Assembly: GCA_902779845.1 (NCBI GenBank)
Contig: CACZCZ010000025.1
Location: 1-54,604, forward strand
Source of the DNA: an uncultured Bacteroidales bacterium
Lineage (GTDB): Bacteria > Bacteroidota > Bacteroidia > Bacteroidales > Bacteroidaceae
Reading direction: 5' to 3'
Length of the DNA stretch: 54,604 nucleotides
Position numbers and translations under genes: made by a program. Positions 26,127 to 35,176 of the stretch are shown here, in pieces. How positions within the stretch are numbered: position 1 is the stretch's first letter; each line of letters opens with the position of its first letter. Under the pieces are notes generated by a model. That model was not told where the DNA came from, did no database searches, and saw nothing but the letters and a program-made list of their open reading frames with translations.

Positions 26127-27156
26127 TTTTCCTTAATTTTAAATGTGAAACAAAACTACCTTTATATTTCGGGTAAAGTATTCTATCGTTCTTGTTCAGT
26201 TCGGTTTCTTTGATAAAAATCTCGGAAGTCCTTATCAGTGATACTACGTCAGAGTGTGCCAAATAATAGTCTATAACGGCCTGTTGCGCTATGCTGATGC
26301 CACAACGGTATTGCAGACATAGTTCCATCACCAGATCAGAAATATCTATCAACAATTGGCGAAAGAACTTCACGTCCAACACTCCTTGCACATCCACCTT
26401 GACGCCAGATTCTATAAAGTATGCAGCACTGAACGACTTGTCATTTGGCAACAAATACCCCTGCCGTTTCATGTTCAGTCGCTCTAATAATTCCAGCTGG
26501 GTTGCCCATGAAAGAAACATATCCCAGAACCTTACAAATCCCCCCTTCGCATTTCCTTTGTCATTTAAAGGGAAGTGATACAGCGTTTCTGGGCTGCTTA
26601 ATGTATAGAAGAATGTATCCACACGAGTGCTAACGGAACCGTAATAATACAGCACGCCGCTCTGTCTCATAATATAATGTTCAGTCAACGCCAGTTTTTC
26701 TTTTGTCGTCATTCTGGGATTCACAAACAGTGAGCAATATTCTTGAAAACGGAAGTAGTGAAAGAATATCTCACGGAAAACGCTTAAATCCTCTTCCCTC
26801 AACGGGGCACCTGGCTCAACCTCCTTAAAAACGCCTTTTTTGCAGACCAGTGTTTTCTGGTGCATGACACCGAAGTTAATCAGCGCATTCTTGATTTCCA
26901 ACACACGTCGCCCTTTGTCATCCCATTTGCTCCTTACGGCAGGGATAACACCCTTTACGTGCTTGTTCGAGAACTCTGCCACCGTTCCGTCCTGCCCATA
27001 CTTGCAGAAAGCCAAATACACGTCCCTTAGTTCCTGAAACGAATACACAAACGGAAGCGACCACCCCTTATGGATGATTTCCAAAGCCTCCGTTTCGGTA
27101 ATCAGATTCAGATACTCCGTCTTTGCTTTTGATATGTCTACCTTTTTCGTGGGCAT
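26119..27156 (-). CDS. unknown protein of the defence operon
   Basis: A 345-aa protein I do not recognise. The N-terminus (TETEALEIIHKGWSLPFVYS) and the segment around 60-100 (VPAVRSKWDDKGRRVLEIKNAL in part) look helical and basic, as in DNA-binding winged-helix proteins. The middle and end are helix-rich without membrane segments or repeats. ATG overlaps the last base of the methyltransferase stop codon (TAATG), and its own stop overlaps the ATPase start by 8 nt, so it is an integral member of the operon. Its position between methyltransferase and ATPase would fit a specificity or adaptor subunit. This is inference only. Confidence 0.8.
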   Translation of the reverse strand: MPTKKVDISKAKTEYLNLITETEALEIIHKGWSLPFVYSFQELRDVYLAFCKYGQDGTVAEFSNKHVKGVIPAVRSKWDDKGRRVLEIKNALINFGVMHQKTLVCKKGVFKEVEPGAPLREEDLSVFREIFFHYFRFQEYCSLFVNPRMTTKEKLALTEHYIMRQSGVLYYYGSVSTRVDTFFYTLSSPETLYHFPLNDKGNAKGGFVRFWDMFLSWATQLELLERLNMKRQGYLLPNDKSFSAAYFIESGVKVDVQGVLDVKFFRQLLIDISDLVMELCLQYRCGISIAQQAVIDYYLAHSDVVSLIRTSEIFIKETELNKNDRILYPKYKGSFVSHLKLRKNG

Positions 27157-28415
27157 TATTTCAATATTAGAATATTTTCAGAAAGTGAGATGTTATGTCT
27201 GTTCTTCAGGGCTTTCCATTTGTCACCACGAGAGCGAATCTTATGGATAGAATACTCTGTAAAACCGGCACTCAATGCTATATCTCCCAATATTTGGGTG
27301 GTGGGCACGTAAATGCCATACGGAGCGGAATCTCCCAAAATCAAGTATGCTTCACCGCCATTGTGCAACACCCTACGCATTTCTTTCAGCACATAGAACA
27401 TATCCTCAAAGTAATGCATCATCAGGATGTGGAAGCTTTTCTTTCCTTTACGTTGTTTGGCGTTCTCCTTAATTCTTCCATATAACTCCACCAATTTACC
27501 CATAGTATCAGGGTTATGCTGGGCAAACTCCTTTTGGGCAAACTCTTCCATCACAAACTCAGTGTCTCTATAATGTGTGGTGGCTCCTGTCACTAGTTTA
27601 CGACGCACTTTCTCCGTGATGTCATTCCAATCATTAGTCATCTCAAAAAAATGGCTATGTACTTTGCTAACTTCTCCGTAGTCCAGATTGTTAAGATATG
27701 GAGGTGATGTGATGCACAGTCCACAGGAAGCATCCGCAACGTTTTCATTCTTCAGCCGTGAATCCCAGTTATACACCGTGGCCAGTTGTTCGTGATGGGG
27801 CATTTGCTGTATATCTGAGTACATATGTTCCGATATCCGTTGGAACTTTTCCCAAGCCTTGCCGGAATCAGAAAGAAAAGTGGAGCGTGAAATATACGGC
27901 ACGGCGATAGGGTGTATGGCCGCTTTGTGCAGCGTCTGGCTCAGTGCCAAATTAAAGAATTGCTGTACATCTTTGTTTCGTAGTCGTTTTATTCCGTCAC
28001 GGATGCAATACAGTTCCCTTAGCGATGGCTCATCATAGAGGGTTACCAGCAGAGGGTGGAACTTGGCGGTAATTTCCGCTATCCTTTTGTTCTCCTCAAC
28101 GTATTTCTTTATATTGTTTTTAGCGCGGGTGTACTGTTGTTTTGTAATGGTCCAGTTCAGTTTGGCGTGAATCACGTTGCACATTAGTTCCTGACTCTCG
28201 TTACCAATGGAGCGGAAACCCAATTTCTGGCATTCCACCAACGTCGTTCCGCAGCCAGCAAAGGGTTCGTACACAACGATGTCTTTGTCCTTATAATCTT
28301 CCAATATAATGTCCACAAACTTATACGAGAAACCCGCCGTGAACTTATACCAATTGTGCACGGGACTGCTCATATTATCCTTCGCCGACCCTATGTTTGC
28401 GTCCAAGATATTCAT
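27156..28415 (-). CDS. SPPY-type DNA methyltransferase
   Basis: A 419-aa amino-methyltransferase. The SAM-binding motif I is EPFAGCGTT (50-58), and the catalytic motif IV is TSPPYLNNLDYGE (SPPY at 237-240). SPPY is typical of N4-cytosine and some N6-adenine enzymes. The order motif I, about 180 residues, motif IV leaves room for a recognition region between them. A late strand (AYLILGDSAPYG) fits the fold. It starts 13 nt after the AbiEii stop. No restriction endonuclease is recognisable next to it; instead an unknown protein, an ATPase and a PIN nuclease follow, so methylation may mark self for that system. Methyltransferase call strong; target base and site unknown. Confidence 0.9.
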   Translation of the reverse strand: MNILDANIGSAKDNMSSPVHNWYKFTAGFSYKFVDIILEDYKDKDIVVYEPFAGCGTTLVECQKLGFRSIGNESQELMCNVIHAKLNWTITKQQYTRAKNNIKKYVEENKRIAEITAKFHPLLVTLYDEPSLRELYCIRDGIKRLRNKDVQQFFNLALSQTLHKAAIHPIAVPYISRSTFLSDSGKAWEKFQRISEHMYSDIQQMPHHEQLATVYNWDSRLKNENVADASCGLCITSPPYLNNLDYGEVSKVHSHFFEMTNDWNDITEKVRRKLVTGATTHYRDTEFVMEEFAQKEFAQHNPDTMGKLVELYGRIKENAKQRKGKKSFHILMMHYFEDMFYVLKEMRRVLHNGGEAYLILGDSAPYGIYVPTTQILGDIALSAGFTEYSIHKIRSRGDKWKALKNRHNISLSENILILK

Positions 28416-28428
28416 TTCATCTCATTTT

Positions 28429-29235
28429 TTACTTTCCTTCCTTCATCAACCTCTCCACCAATTCCTCTTTAACCTTCTCCCACGCCATGGTGGGATTATA
28501 CTCCTGGCCTGGGTTCAGAATCATATCCGTATCAGTCAGAAACTCATCGTCCTGCAGTTTGTCTTCCATATTCAACACAAATTCCATATACGTGGGAAGA
28601 TGCGATGCCGTGAATCCCAAATACCGCTCATAGCTCAGCATCACTTTTTCCTTATCCAGCTCAGGCATCATACTCAGAATCTTCCACAGGTCAAATAGGT
28701 CGCGCCCCTTCCGGCGCTGATACACAGCCCTTAACTTAGTTCCTATCAGTTCTGCCAACTCGTATGTCAAAACCTCGCAAGACCCCTTAAACCACGAATT
28801 CTCCACTGCAAACGGAACCTTCATCATCGGGAATACCGAGAAATGCTCCTTGCAGTTAATTTCCACTTTTAGGTGAATCTCTCCTGCATCAACATCCGTT
28901 GGTTGCACCTTGAACACCAGCGTATTGTTATGCTTCTTCTGCTTTACCACTGGCTCGCCCAGCCACGAGAGCGCATCCCGCAGATGGTCTATCGTTTCCT
29001 TGATGGGCTCTGCCATAACCTGCACCAAATCTATGTCCTCTGAATATCGGGGTTGCGGCCTCAGATACAACTTTCCCAACGCCGTTCCACCACGGAAAGC
29101 TAGATGCTCTGCAAGGAACGCATCACTGTATATCGACACCAGTGCACGGCAGATAATCAAATCTTGCTCCACCTGCACGTTCAAGCCCCAAGGTGCCTTC
29201 TCGCTCCACTCTGTTATATACGATACCGGTATCAT
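28429..29235 (-). CDS. AbiEii-type nucleotidyltransferase toxin
   Basis: A 268-aa protein with the AbiEii nucleotidyltransferase motifs: FRGGTALGKLY, RYSEDIDLV (catalytic acids) and the distal RKGRDLFDLWKIL. Relatives are type IV toxins that add nucleotides, in characterised MenT cases pyrimidines to tRNA acceptor ends, and stop growth during phage infection. The start overlaps the stop of the antitoxin gene by 4 nt (ATGA), the usual AbiE layout. The unusual point is downstream: a DNA methyltransferase begins 13 nt after its stop, on the same strand. Confidence 0.92.
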   Translation of the reverse strand: MIPVSYITEWSEKAPWGLNVQVEQDLIICRALVSIYSDAFLAEHLAFRGGTALGKLYLRPQPRYSEDIDLVQVMAEPIKETIDHLRDALSWLGEPVVKQKKHNNTLVFKVQPTDVDAGEIHLKVEINCKEHFSVFPMMKVPFAVENSWFKGSCEVLTYELAELIGTKLRAVYQRRKGRDLFDLWKILSMMPELDKEKVMLSYERYLGFTASHLPTYMEFVLNMEDKLQDDEFLTDTDMILNPGQEYNPTMAWEKVKEELVERLMKEGK

Positions 29236-30047
29236 AGCTCGTCAATTTCTATCTCTTCGTTCACAACAATCTTCCAACGCCCGTTCATCTCGCAGCCCTC
29301 AATGGACTTTCCGGGCTTCAGAGCCGCCTTCTGCAACCGAACACCAGCACGTTTCAACAGGCCATAAACCGCATCAGCAGCCTCAGTCTCTTCTAGAACA
29401 TCATTCAAGATATACCCCAGCCGCTGAAAACAAGCCACAGGCGCCACTTTTACAAACTCCGGTCCCAAGTGTTCGAAATTCGTTTTCTCTACCAGCTCCG
29501 ACAGCACCGTGGCGGCCCTTGTGATACTTCCGGCACTCTCCTGATAAGCCACCAAATCCACCGCCGTCAGTTCCGGACATGACACATTGATATATCCCGT
29601 TCTCGTCTGCCGCCGCTCCACATACTCCATCGGAATGGCCGAGCGATAGAAATATTTCGTAGCATACTTATCCGTTTTCTTGCCCCGCATTGTGGGCGAC
29701 TCCAGCATCACGCAAAACATCATTGGAGCCTGATGCGCCGCACCATGGTAACTGCCAGCGCTCAACAAAGCCACATAATAGTTACGCTCCAAGTGTCGCA
29801 TCATATCATCCAAATAGAACGGTTGCGGAGCAAACCCACGTAGCGCATACTCATCGGGGATGATTACATAAAACCCATTTACGGGAATCATAATCCGTCC
29901 CTTTCTCACCTCCCGCGACAGCGTTGCCGACAGCACTTCCGCTGACATCTCAGGGAAGGCCGCCGCCACCTCCTCACGCGAGAAAGTGTATCTGCCACGT
30001 TTTGGTTTGGCAGCTATCCAGTCCGCTATGCTTTCTGTTCCGCTCAT
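29232..30047 (-). CDS. AbiEi-type antitoxin
   Basis: A 271-aa protein with an N-terminal winged-helix domain (FSREEVAAAFPEMSAEVLSA, then GRIMIPVNGFYVIIP), followed by the AbiEi C-terminal domain (MMRHLERNYYVALLSAGSYHG, VDLVAYQESAGSITRAATVLS). In known AbiE pairs this protein neutralises AbiEii without binding it stably and represses the operon by binding its promoter. A -7 box lies 23 nt upstream. It is the first gene of the six-gene minus-strand run, so it could regulate the methyltransferase-ATPase-PIN genes too. Confidence 0.92.
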   Translation of the reverse strand: MSGTESIADWIAAKPKRGRYTFSREEVAAAFPEMSAEVLSATLSREVRKGRIMIPVNGFYVIIPDEYALRGFAPQPFYLDDMMRHLERNYYVALLSAGSYHGAAHQAPMMFCVMLESPTMRGKKTDKYATKYFYRSAIPMEYVERRQTRTGYINVSCPELTAVDLVAYQESAGSITRAATVLSELVEKTNFEHLGPEFVKVAPVACFQRLGYILNDVLEETEAADAVYGLLKRAGVRLQKAALKPGKSIEGCEMNGRWKIVVNEEIEIDEL

Positions 30048-30069
30048 ATCCTCATTGCTATTTTGTCTG

Positions 30070-30077
30070 CAAAAATA
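30070..30077 (-). promoter_or_regulatory. -7 promoter box (TATTTTTG) for the AbiE operon
   Basis: TAnnTTTG match 23 nt upstream of the AbiEi start, in AT-rich DNA; no TTTG partner at 20 nt. The 236-nt gap to the SIR2 gene shows no clear terminator. Confidence 0.4.
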
Positions 30078-30283
30078 AACAATTTCTGTTAATTATCGCA
30101 TACACACCAGCGTTTTTTTATTTAGTTAACATAAATATTTCATAATCATTGCCCAAAACAATTAGAATAAAGCTTCTTGCTAACTTTACATCTTCATTTC
30201 TTCATACTATCTTTGGTCTAAACACTGCTAATAAATATAGTAGGTTCCCATCCGTTTTTAGTCTATCGCCTACAAACCCATAG

Positions 30284-32611
30284 TTAAAAAGTAATACCCA
30301 ATAGTGTAATCATTTCATTTAGTTTTGCTAATGCCTTTTCACTTTCATCATCCCAAGTGTTTGACTTAACAATTTGTTCTAACCAACTACGTGCGGTTTT
30401 CAAATAACTGAACGCTTTCTCGTCATTAAATCTCCCATAGTACTGAATAGCTTGACTAGCAAATATTCGTGCATGAAATCTTTTACGGGAATCCGCATTC
30501 ATACACTTTTCGAGTATCTGCATGCTTTTGTCCAGTTGTTCTCTCACGCTATTATCGTTTTTCTCAATATTAGCATTAAATAAAATTACTGCATGTGAAT
30601 TGCGAATAGAGAAATATTTATCATCGGTCATACTGATAGCACGATCTATCCACGCGAAAGCATCATCATACTTACGTTTTTGAGATAAGTATAGAGCACC
30701 CTGTTGTAAAACATAAGGATTACGGTTGTCATATATGAATGCTTTTTCATAAAAAGCTTTACCATCTCTCCAATTAGCAAATGCCTTCAAGGTTACATTC
30801 TTATCAAAAGCATATTTGTGAAAAGTCTTGTAATCACATATGTGCGGATATGGTACTTTATCAAGAACGCCATTCAAAACCCTCGACAGAAGATCACTAG
30901 AACAAGCATCTACTATGACATCAGCAATGTATCGAGAGCGAGGATAATAATAATCCATGTTTTCATATGAATCATCCTCAGGTATATAGTCTTTTATTAT
31001 ATCAGAAGCATCGTCTTTCATAGAAAAGACATCCTCTACACTGAAATTATCGAAATAATCATAAGCAACTTCAAAAGGTAATGGTACATGACATGAATGC
31101 ATATAGGCACACAAAACAAGAAATTCAGCCAATTCAGGATCTTCACTCTCCAAATCGCGTAATGCTGTAGTGTATCTTTCCTTTACATTTTTTTTATTTA
31201 CATTCCTAGAAACAAACTCAAACAGGGTATCTTTATCATATTTGGTACCTTCTGCCTCTTTGGCCAAACTATTTCTGCGAATACTTTCTGGAACGGAATT
31301 AAAAATACTCTGTAAATCTTGATCGCTTAATGCTGTAACATTGTATACTATATACTTCTCTTCGTCTATAAGATTTGAGATAATACCATAGTAATGGCTA
31401 CGATCTGAACATACAATTTTAATATTATCTTTTTCTAATTCCTTAATAGCATCAATGCTATCATAAAGATTATCAATAAAAACTACAGCTTTCTCTTTGT
31501 CAATTAACTTTGCAATATATTTCGCTCGACTTTGCGTTAGATTATCAAAATATAATTTCATGCCTAGACCATCACATTCTTTTGCAGCTTGCATAAGAAG
31601 TGTTGATTTCCCGGAAACGGGTGCACCAATAATAACAGTATTTTTCCCTTTTCCATATATACAATTTTTAATATTTGCCAAGTGATGGGTTCGACATATT
31701 TGACCACTTAAAATATCACACCACAAAGGAGAACTTCCTTCATAGAACTCTTTAACAGGGCGCTGAACCTTAACTTCATGGTTATTATGAGGAACAAAAA
31801 ATGATTTTAGTAATTCATATCTATCTTTGTTGAAGTTTTGCTTAACACCAGCACCAGTTATTGTTCCTATATACTCTAAGAAGCCTTTAATATCTGCTTT
31901 TATGATATGAAAACCTAATGACTGGTAATATTCTGCATATTGTTGGTCTTCATTTCGTAAAACCACCCATATATCCTTTCTCGCATTAGTGAATGTTTGT
32001 TGAGATAATAATGTTTGAAGAACAGAATTATCATTAAAGCTATAACCCACAAAAACTGTAGGGTGTTGTTCTAACGATTGTGCTAACAGGCTCCAAATAC
32101 GAGGGGCATCGCTAAAAATTGTGGCCAATGAGCCTACATCAAATATATATTTGTGAGGAAAAGTAACGATAGAACCATGCAATCCTAAGTAATCAATATT
32201 ATTCCTATCAGTGGTCTTTCCATCTGTCCCTAAGTTGTTTATAAAAACACCAGGGACATTTTTATAGATTTCAAATATAAGATTATCTATATTAGTGGTA
32301 TATACACTTTTTATATTAATATTCTGCAGATTATAATACAGAGGATCAACATATTCGACGGTAAAACGATTTGTCAAATAATCATAGAAAGGTCCTTCAA
32401 CAGTACTAGTTAGAATAGAACATAACTGAGGCAACTGATAATATTTGGGTTTTCCAAAATATTCCGCCAATTCATCTGCTAATTTGTTACCCAAAGGTAG
32501 CGCCTTTCCTGTTTTATCTTTTGCCAAGATAGAAAAGCCTGCACCAACAAATAAATTAATTCCTTGATGGAAAGCATGCTCTAAAGAATTCTGATTTTCA
32601 ATTTCAATCAT
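30284..32611 (-). CDS. SIR2-STAND defence protein (Avs5-like)
   Basis: A 775-aa protein with three parts. Residues 1-250 form a SIR2-like NADase domain: GAGFS (23-27), TTNID (105-109), HGS with the catalytic-type His145, and GYSFND (189-194). Residues 290-500 form a STAND NTPase: Walker A GAPVSGKST (329-337), Walker B KAVVFIDN (374-381) and a sensor-like CSDRSHYYG. The C-terminus is helical and TPR-like (NPYVLQQGALYLSQKRKYDD). Proteins of this layout sense a phage component with the C-terminal repeats, oligomerise and deplete NAD to abort infection. It is a stand-alone gene of low GC, upstream of the AbiE operon on the same strand. Confidence 0.88.
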   Translation of the reverse strand: MIEIENQNSLEHAFHQGINLFVGAGFSILAKDKTGKALPLGNKLADELAEYFGKPKYYQLPQLCSILTSTVEGPFYDYLTNRFTVEYVDPLYYNLQNINIKSVYTTNIDNLIFEIYKNVPGVFINNLGTDGKTTDRNNIDYLGLHGSIVTFPHKYIFDVGSLATIFSDAPRIWSLLAQSLEQHPTVFVGYSFNDNSVLQTLLSQQTFTNARKDIWVVLRNEDQQYAEYYQSLGFHIIKADIKGFLEYIGTITGAGVKQNFNKDRYELLKSFFVPHNNHEVKVQRPVKEFYEGSSPLWCDILSGQICRTHHLANIKNCIYGKGKNTVIIGAPVSGKSTLLMQAAKECDGLGMKLYFDNLTQSRAKYIAKLIDKEKAVVFIDNLYDSIDAIKELEKDNIKIVCSDRSHYYGIISNLIDEEKYIVYNVTALSDQDLQSIFNSVPESIRRNSLAKEAEGTKYDKDTLFEFVSRNVNKKNVKERYTTALRDLESEDPELAEFLVLCAYMHSCHVPLPFEVAYDYFDNFSVEDVFSMKDDASDIIKDYIPEDDSYENMDYYYPRSRYIADVIVDACSSDLLSRVLNGVLDKVPYPHICDYKTFHKYAFDKNVTLKAFANWRDGKAFYEKAFIYDNRNPYVLQQGALYLSQKRKYDDAFAWIDRAISMTDDKYFSIRNSHAVILFNANIEKNDNSVREQLDKSMQILEKCMNADSRKRFHARIFASQAIQYYGRFNDEKAFSYLKTARSWLEQIVKSNTWDDESEKALAKLNEMITLLGITF

Positions 32612-33147
32612 ACGATGCTATATTTATTTCAAATATGTATTCCTCAGATAATCTATGAAACACATTTAATCGCCACCCTAATATTTTACGAGAATAAAAT
32701 CATTGTTCGCATGTTTTTAAACATTACTAGAAACTGTTGTCCAAAACAGATGGTTGAGGACTTTAAATTGTATACTTACTATTATCAATAGTTTTTATAT
32801 CCATTTGGGTGCTTTGCAAATAATCTTATTTTACCTTGCAAAGGTACTACTTTTTCTTGAAATGGATGCATAAAATCATCATTTCGCGCGTAATTTAAGC
32901 AATTTTTATCTAAAACAAGGCTGTGTTATAACAAAAAAAATGATTTTGCATAAACTTTCTGTTTTTTGATAAAGGGAGGATAAACAAATTGAATACGAAT
33001 ATATGAATCTACTCAAATAACAAAAATATAAAAGCATCTTCTTCATAAAATAAACAGTTTAACCTAACATTTGGGATATAGAATAATACAAAATCTCTTC
33101 AAAAATCATAATTCAACAATTAGTTCTGTTAAATAAATACTAAATTG
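32612..33147. other. AT-rich intergenic region at island edge
   Basis: Over 500 nt of very AT-rich DNA with stops in all frames. A TACCTTTG box on the minus strand (32839-32846) could drive the SIR2 gene with a 5' leader of about 220 nt. I see no RNA gene or inverted repeat that stands out. It ends at the consensus promoter of the blaI-like gene. Confidence 0.5.
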
Positions 33148-33179
33148 TTTGGTTGAGTCGAAAGAAAAGTCTATCTTTG
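33148..33179 (+). promoter_or_regulatory. consensus promoter for the BlaI/M56 operon
   Basis: TTTG (33148-33151), a 20-nt spacer and TATCTTTG (33172-33179), with the BlaI-like start 51 nt further on. BlaI regulators normally bind their own promoter, so the leader is the likely operator. Confidence 0.8.
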
Positions 33180-33230
33180 CACTGAAATCAATAGATAATA
33201 TTGTTAATACGTATCTAAAATAGTTGAATT

Positions 33231-33593
33231 ATGGAGAAACTTACAAGCAAAGAAGAAGAAGTGATGGAGCTGATTTGGCAACTTGGCCAGTGCGCCCCAA
33301 AGGATGTTTCATCGCTCTATCCCGAACCTCAGCCCAGCGCAAATGCCATTGCCCAGGTGTTTCAGGCACTGGAGAAGAAAGGTTACCTGACGCATGAACC
33401 GAAGGGGCGTGGCTTTGTCTATCGGCCTCTCGTGGACAAACAGGCATACGGAAGAGGAAGGTTGTCGAGTGTTATCAATCGCTTCTTCAGTGACTCGTAT
33501 ATGAGTGTAGTGTCGGCACTGATGCAGGAGGAAAAGGTAACCGAGGCAGATTTGCTTCAATATCTTGCCGACCTAAAGCGTAAGGAGGGCTGA
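33231..33593 (+). CDS. BlaI/MecI-family transcriptional repressor
   Basis: A 120-aa winged-helix protein (LTSKEEEVMELIWQLGQCAPKD, then a recognition helix around PSANAIAQVFQALEKKGYL, wing HEPKGRGFVYRPLV). The dimerisation half ends in RKEG. Members repress operons and are inactivated by cleavage through a BlaR1-like sensor. The stop lies 3 nt before the M56 protease gene, the standard pairing. A consensus promoter is directly upstream. The inducing signal is unknown; no beta-lactamase is present here. Confidence 0.93.
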   Translation: MEKLTSKEEEVMELIWQLGQCAPKDVSSLYPEPQPSANAIAQVFQALEKKGYLTHEPKGRGFVYRPLVDKQAYGRGRLSSVINRFFSDSYMSVVSALMQEEKVTEADLLQYLADLKRKEG

Positions 33594-33596
33594 CGC

Positions 33597-35063
33597 ATGG
33601 CTACATTCATTATCTATGCTATCCGGTGGGCGGTGACACTGACACTGCTCTACTCGCTCTACAGGCTCTTGCTCCAACGCGAAACGTTTCACCGACTGAA
33701 CCGTTCCGTATTGCTGGCAATCCTTGTGGTGAGTCCGCTCCTGCCGCTTGTGCCGCTGCATACAGACGAACCGACGGCTATGGATGCAGTGCTTACAAGA
33801 ATTGAGGAGCCGCTGATGAGCCTGTCGACTGATGCGAATAATGCTGATGCCACGCTCGCTACAAGCGAGAATGTCGTATCGGGTCTTTGGGTGCGCTATC
33901 TGGCATACATATATATAATAGGTATTGCCGCCGCACTCGCAGTTTACATGTTCCGTTTACTGACTCTGATGCGTGTCATACGTCGTAGCCGTCGCATATC
34001 TCATCCGATAGTTCCGAAAGATGTACATCTTATGCTGGACATGAGAATTAAACAGCCCAGCAGCTGGATGCACTGGATTTTTATCGGTCCCATTGATCTG
34101 ATGCAGAACGCTGAGACTGTACTTCGACACGAACTGGCACACGTGAGGATGAAGCATTCGTGGGACGTGATTCTTTGCGACCTCACGTGCCACCTACTAT
34201 GGTGTCTGCCCTTCGCCTGGATGTTGCGGCAAGATTTGGTGGATGTACATGAGTTTCAGGCTGACGAGGCTGTATTGCAAAACGGCGTGACGCTGGAAGA
34301 CTACGAACACCTGCTGGTACGCAAAGCAGTACAGACACAGATTCTGCCCATCATGAATACGCTACGCCGTGGAGCCGTGAAGAAACGCTTTGCCATGATG
34401 CACAGTGGTCAGTCGTCAAAGTGGTCACAACTTAAGTTGCTGTATTTGGTTCCTGCCCTCGCAGCTTGTCTATGGTTATCAGCCCAAGCCGAGGAATACA
34501 CGACTTATCTCAACGGCAAGCTCGCAACACAAGAAGAACTTGAGTCCATTAATCCCGGCACCATTGAACATGTAGATGTGATTCACAGCCAGAAAACGGT
34601 GCTGAAAGAGACTGCTACAGAATCAGTCGAAACGGGCAGGACGAGACCTGGGGTAAGGTCAGATGTAACTTACGACAAGCCAGAACAAAAGCCCCAGTTC
34701 CCCGGTGGTGATGCGGCCATGCAGCAATACATATCACAGCATATACGTTATCCGAATATTGCCATCGAAAATGATGCTGAAGGCACCATTAATGTTGAGT
34801 TCTTCGTTGAAGAAAACGGGAGTATCACGAATGTGAAAGCCTTGGAGTCTTCGCCTGCGTCAGTCAAAAGCGACATTGTGGTGACAGCATATCGGCAGGT
34901 AAACAGCAACATATCTGCTTTAGACAAAGATGAAGGTAATCGTGCCTTGCAGGAATCTTCTGAGGAACTCATCCGAGGTATGCCACTGTTTGAGCCAGGA
35001 CGAAAACAGGGCAAAGCCGTCCGAACTAAAGTGACTTTGCCCATTACGTACCAGCTCAACTGA
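33597..35063 (+). CDS. M56 BlaR1-type sensor protease fused to a TonB C-terminal domain
   Basis: A 488-aa membrane protein. The N-terminal half carries four hydrophobic segments (FIIYAIRWAVTLTLLYSLYRL, then about 35-50, 95-120 and 280-300) and the M56 zinc motif LRHELAHVRMKHSW, with the distal Glu in VHEFQADEAVL. The C-terminal part (from about 360: PQFPGGDAAMQQYISQHIRYP, ending VRTKVTLPITYQLN) is a TonB C-terminal domain, replacing the penicillin-binding sensor of classical BlaR1. It should sit in the inner membrane, cleaving the adjacent repressor on signal; the TonB domain may contact the outer-membrane protein encoded downstream. Confidence 0.9.
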   Translation: MATFIIYAIRWAVTLTLLYSLYRLLLQRETFHRLNRSVLLAILVVSPLLPLVPLHTDEPTAMDAVLTRIEEPLMSLSTDANNADATLATSENVVSGLWVRYLAYIYIIGIAAALAVYMFRLLTLMRVIRRSRRISHPIVPKDVHLMLDMRIKQPSSWMHWIFIGPIDLMQNAETVLRHELAHVRMKHSWDVILCDLTCHLLWCLPFAWMLRQDLVDVHEFQADEAVLQNGVTLEDYEHLLVRKAVQTQILPIMNTLRRGAVKKRFAMMHSGQSSKWSQLKLLYLVPALAACLWLSAQAEEYTTYLNGKLATQEELESINPGTIEHVDVIHSQKTVLKETATESVETGRTRPGVRSDVTYDKPEQKPQFPGGDAAMQQYISQHIRYPNIAIENDAEGTINVEFFVEENGSITNVKALESSPASVKSDIVVTAYRQVNSNISALDKDEGNRALQESSEELIRGMPLFEPGRKQGKAVRTKVTLPITYQLN

Positions 35064-35176
35064 CCAAAGGTCAACTGACTTAGTCCTAACCTTATTACCA
35101 ACATTTGATAATCCGTCCAAACGACGGACAGCCCTTGTTGTACCCTTACAACAATCCCAATAAAACATTAACAACA

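Noticed and set aside
23764-28415. Classical restriction-modification or complete BREX locus
   Set aside because: No restriction endonuclease domain is visible, and PglZ, BrxC and BrxL counterparts are absent.
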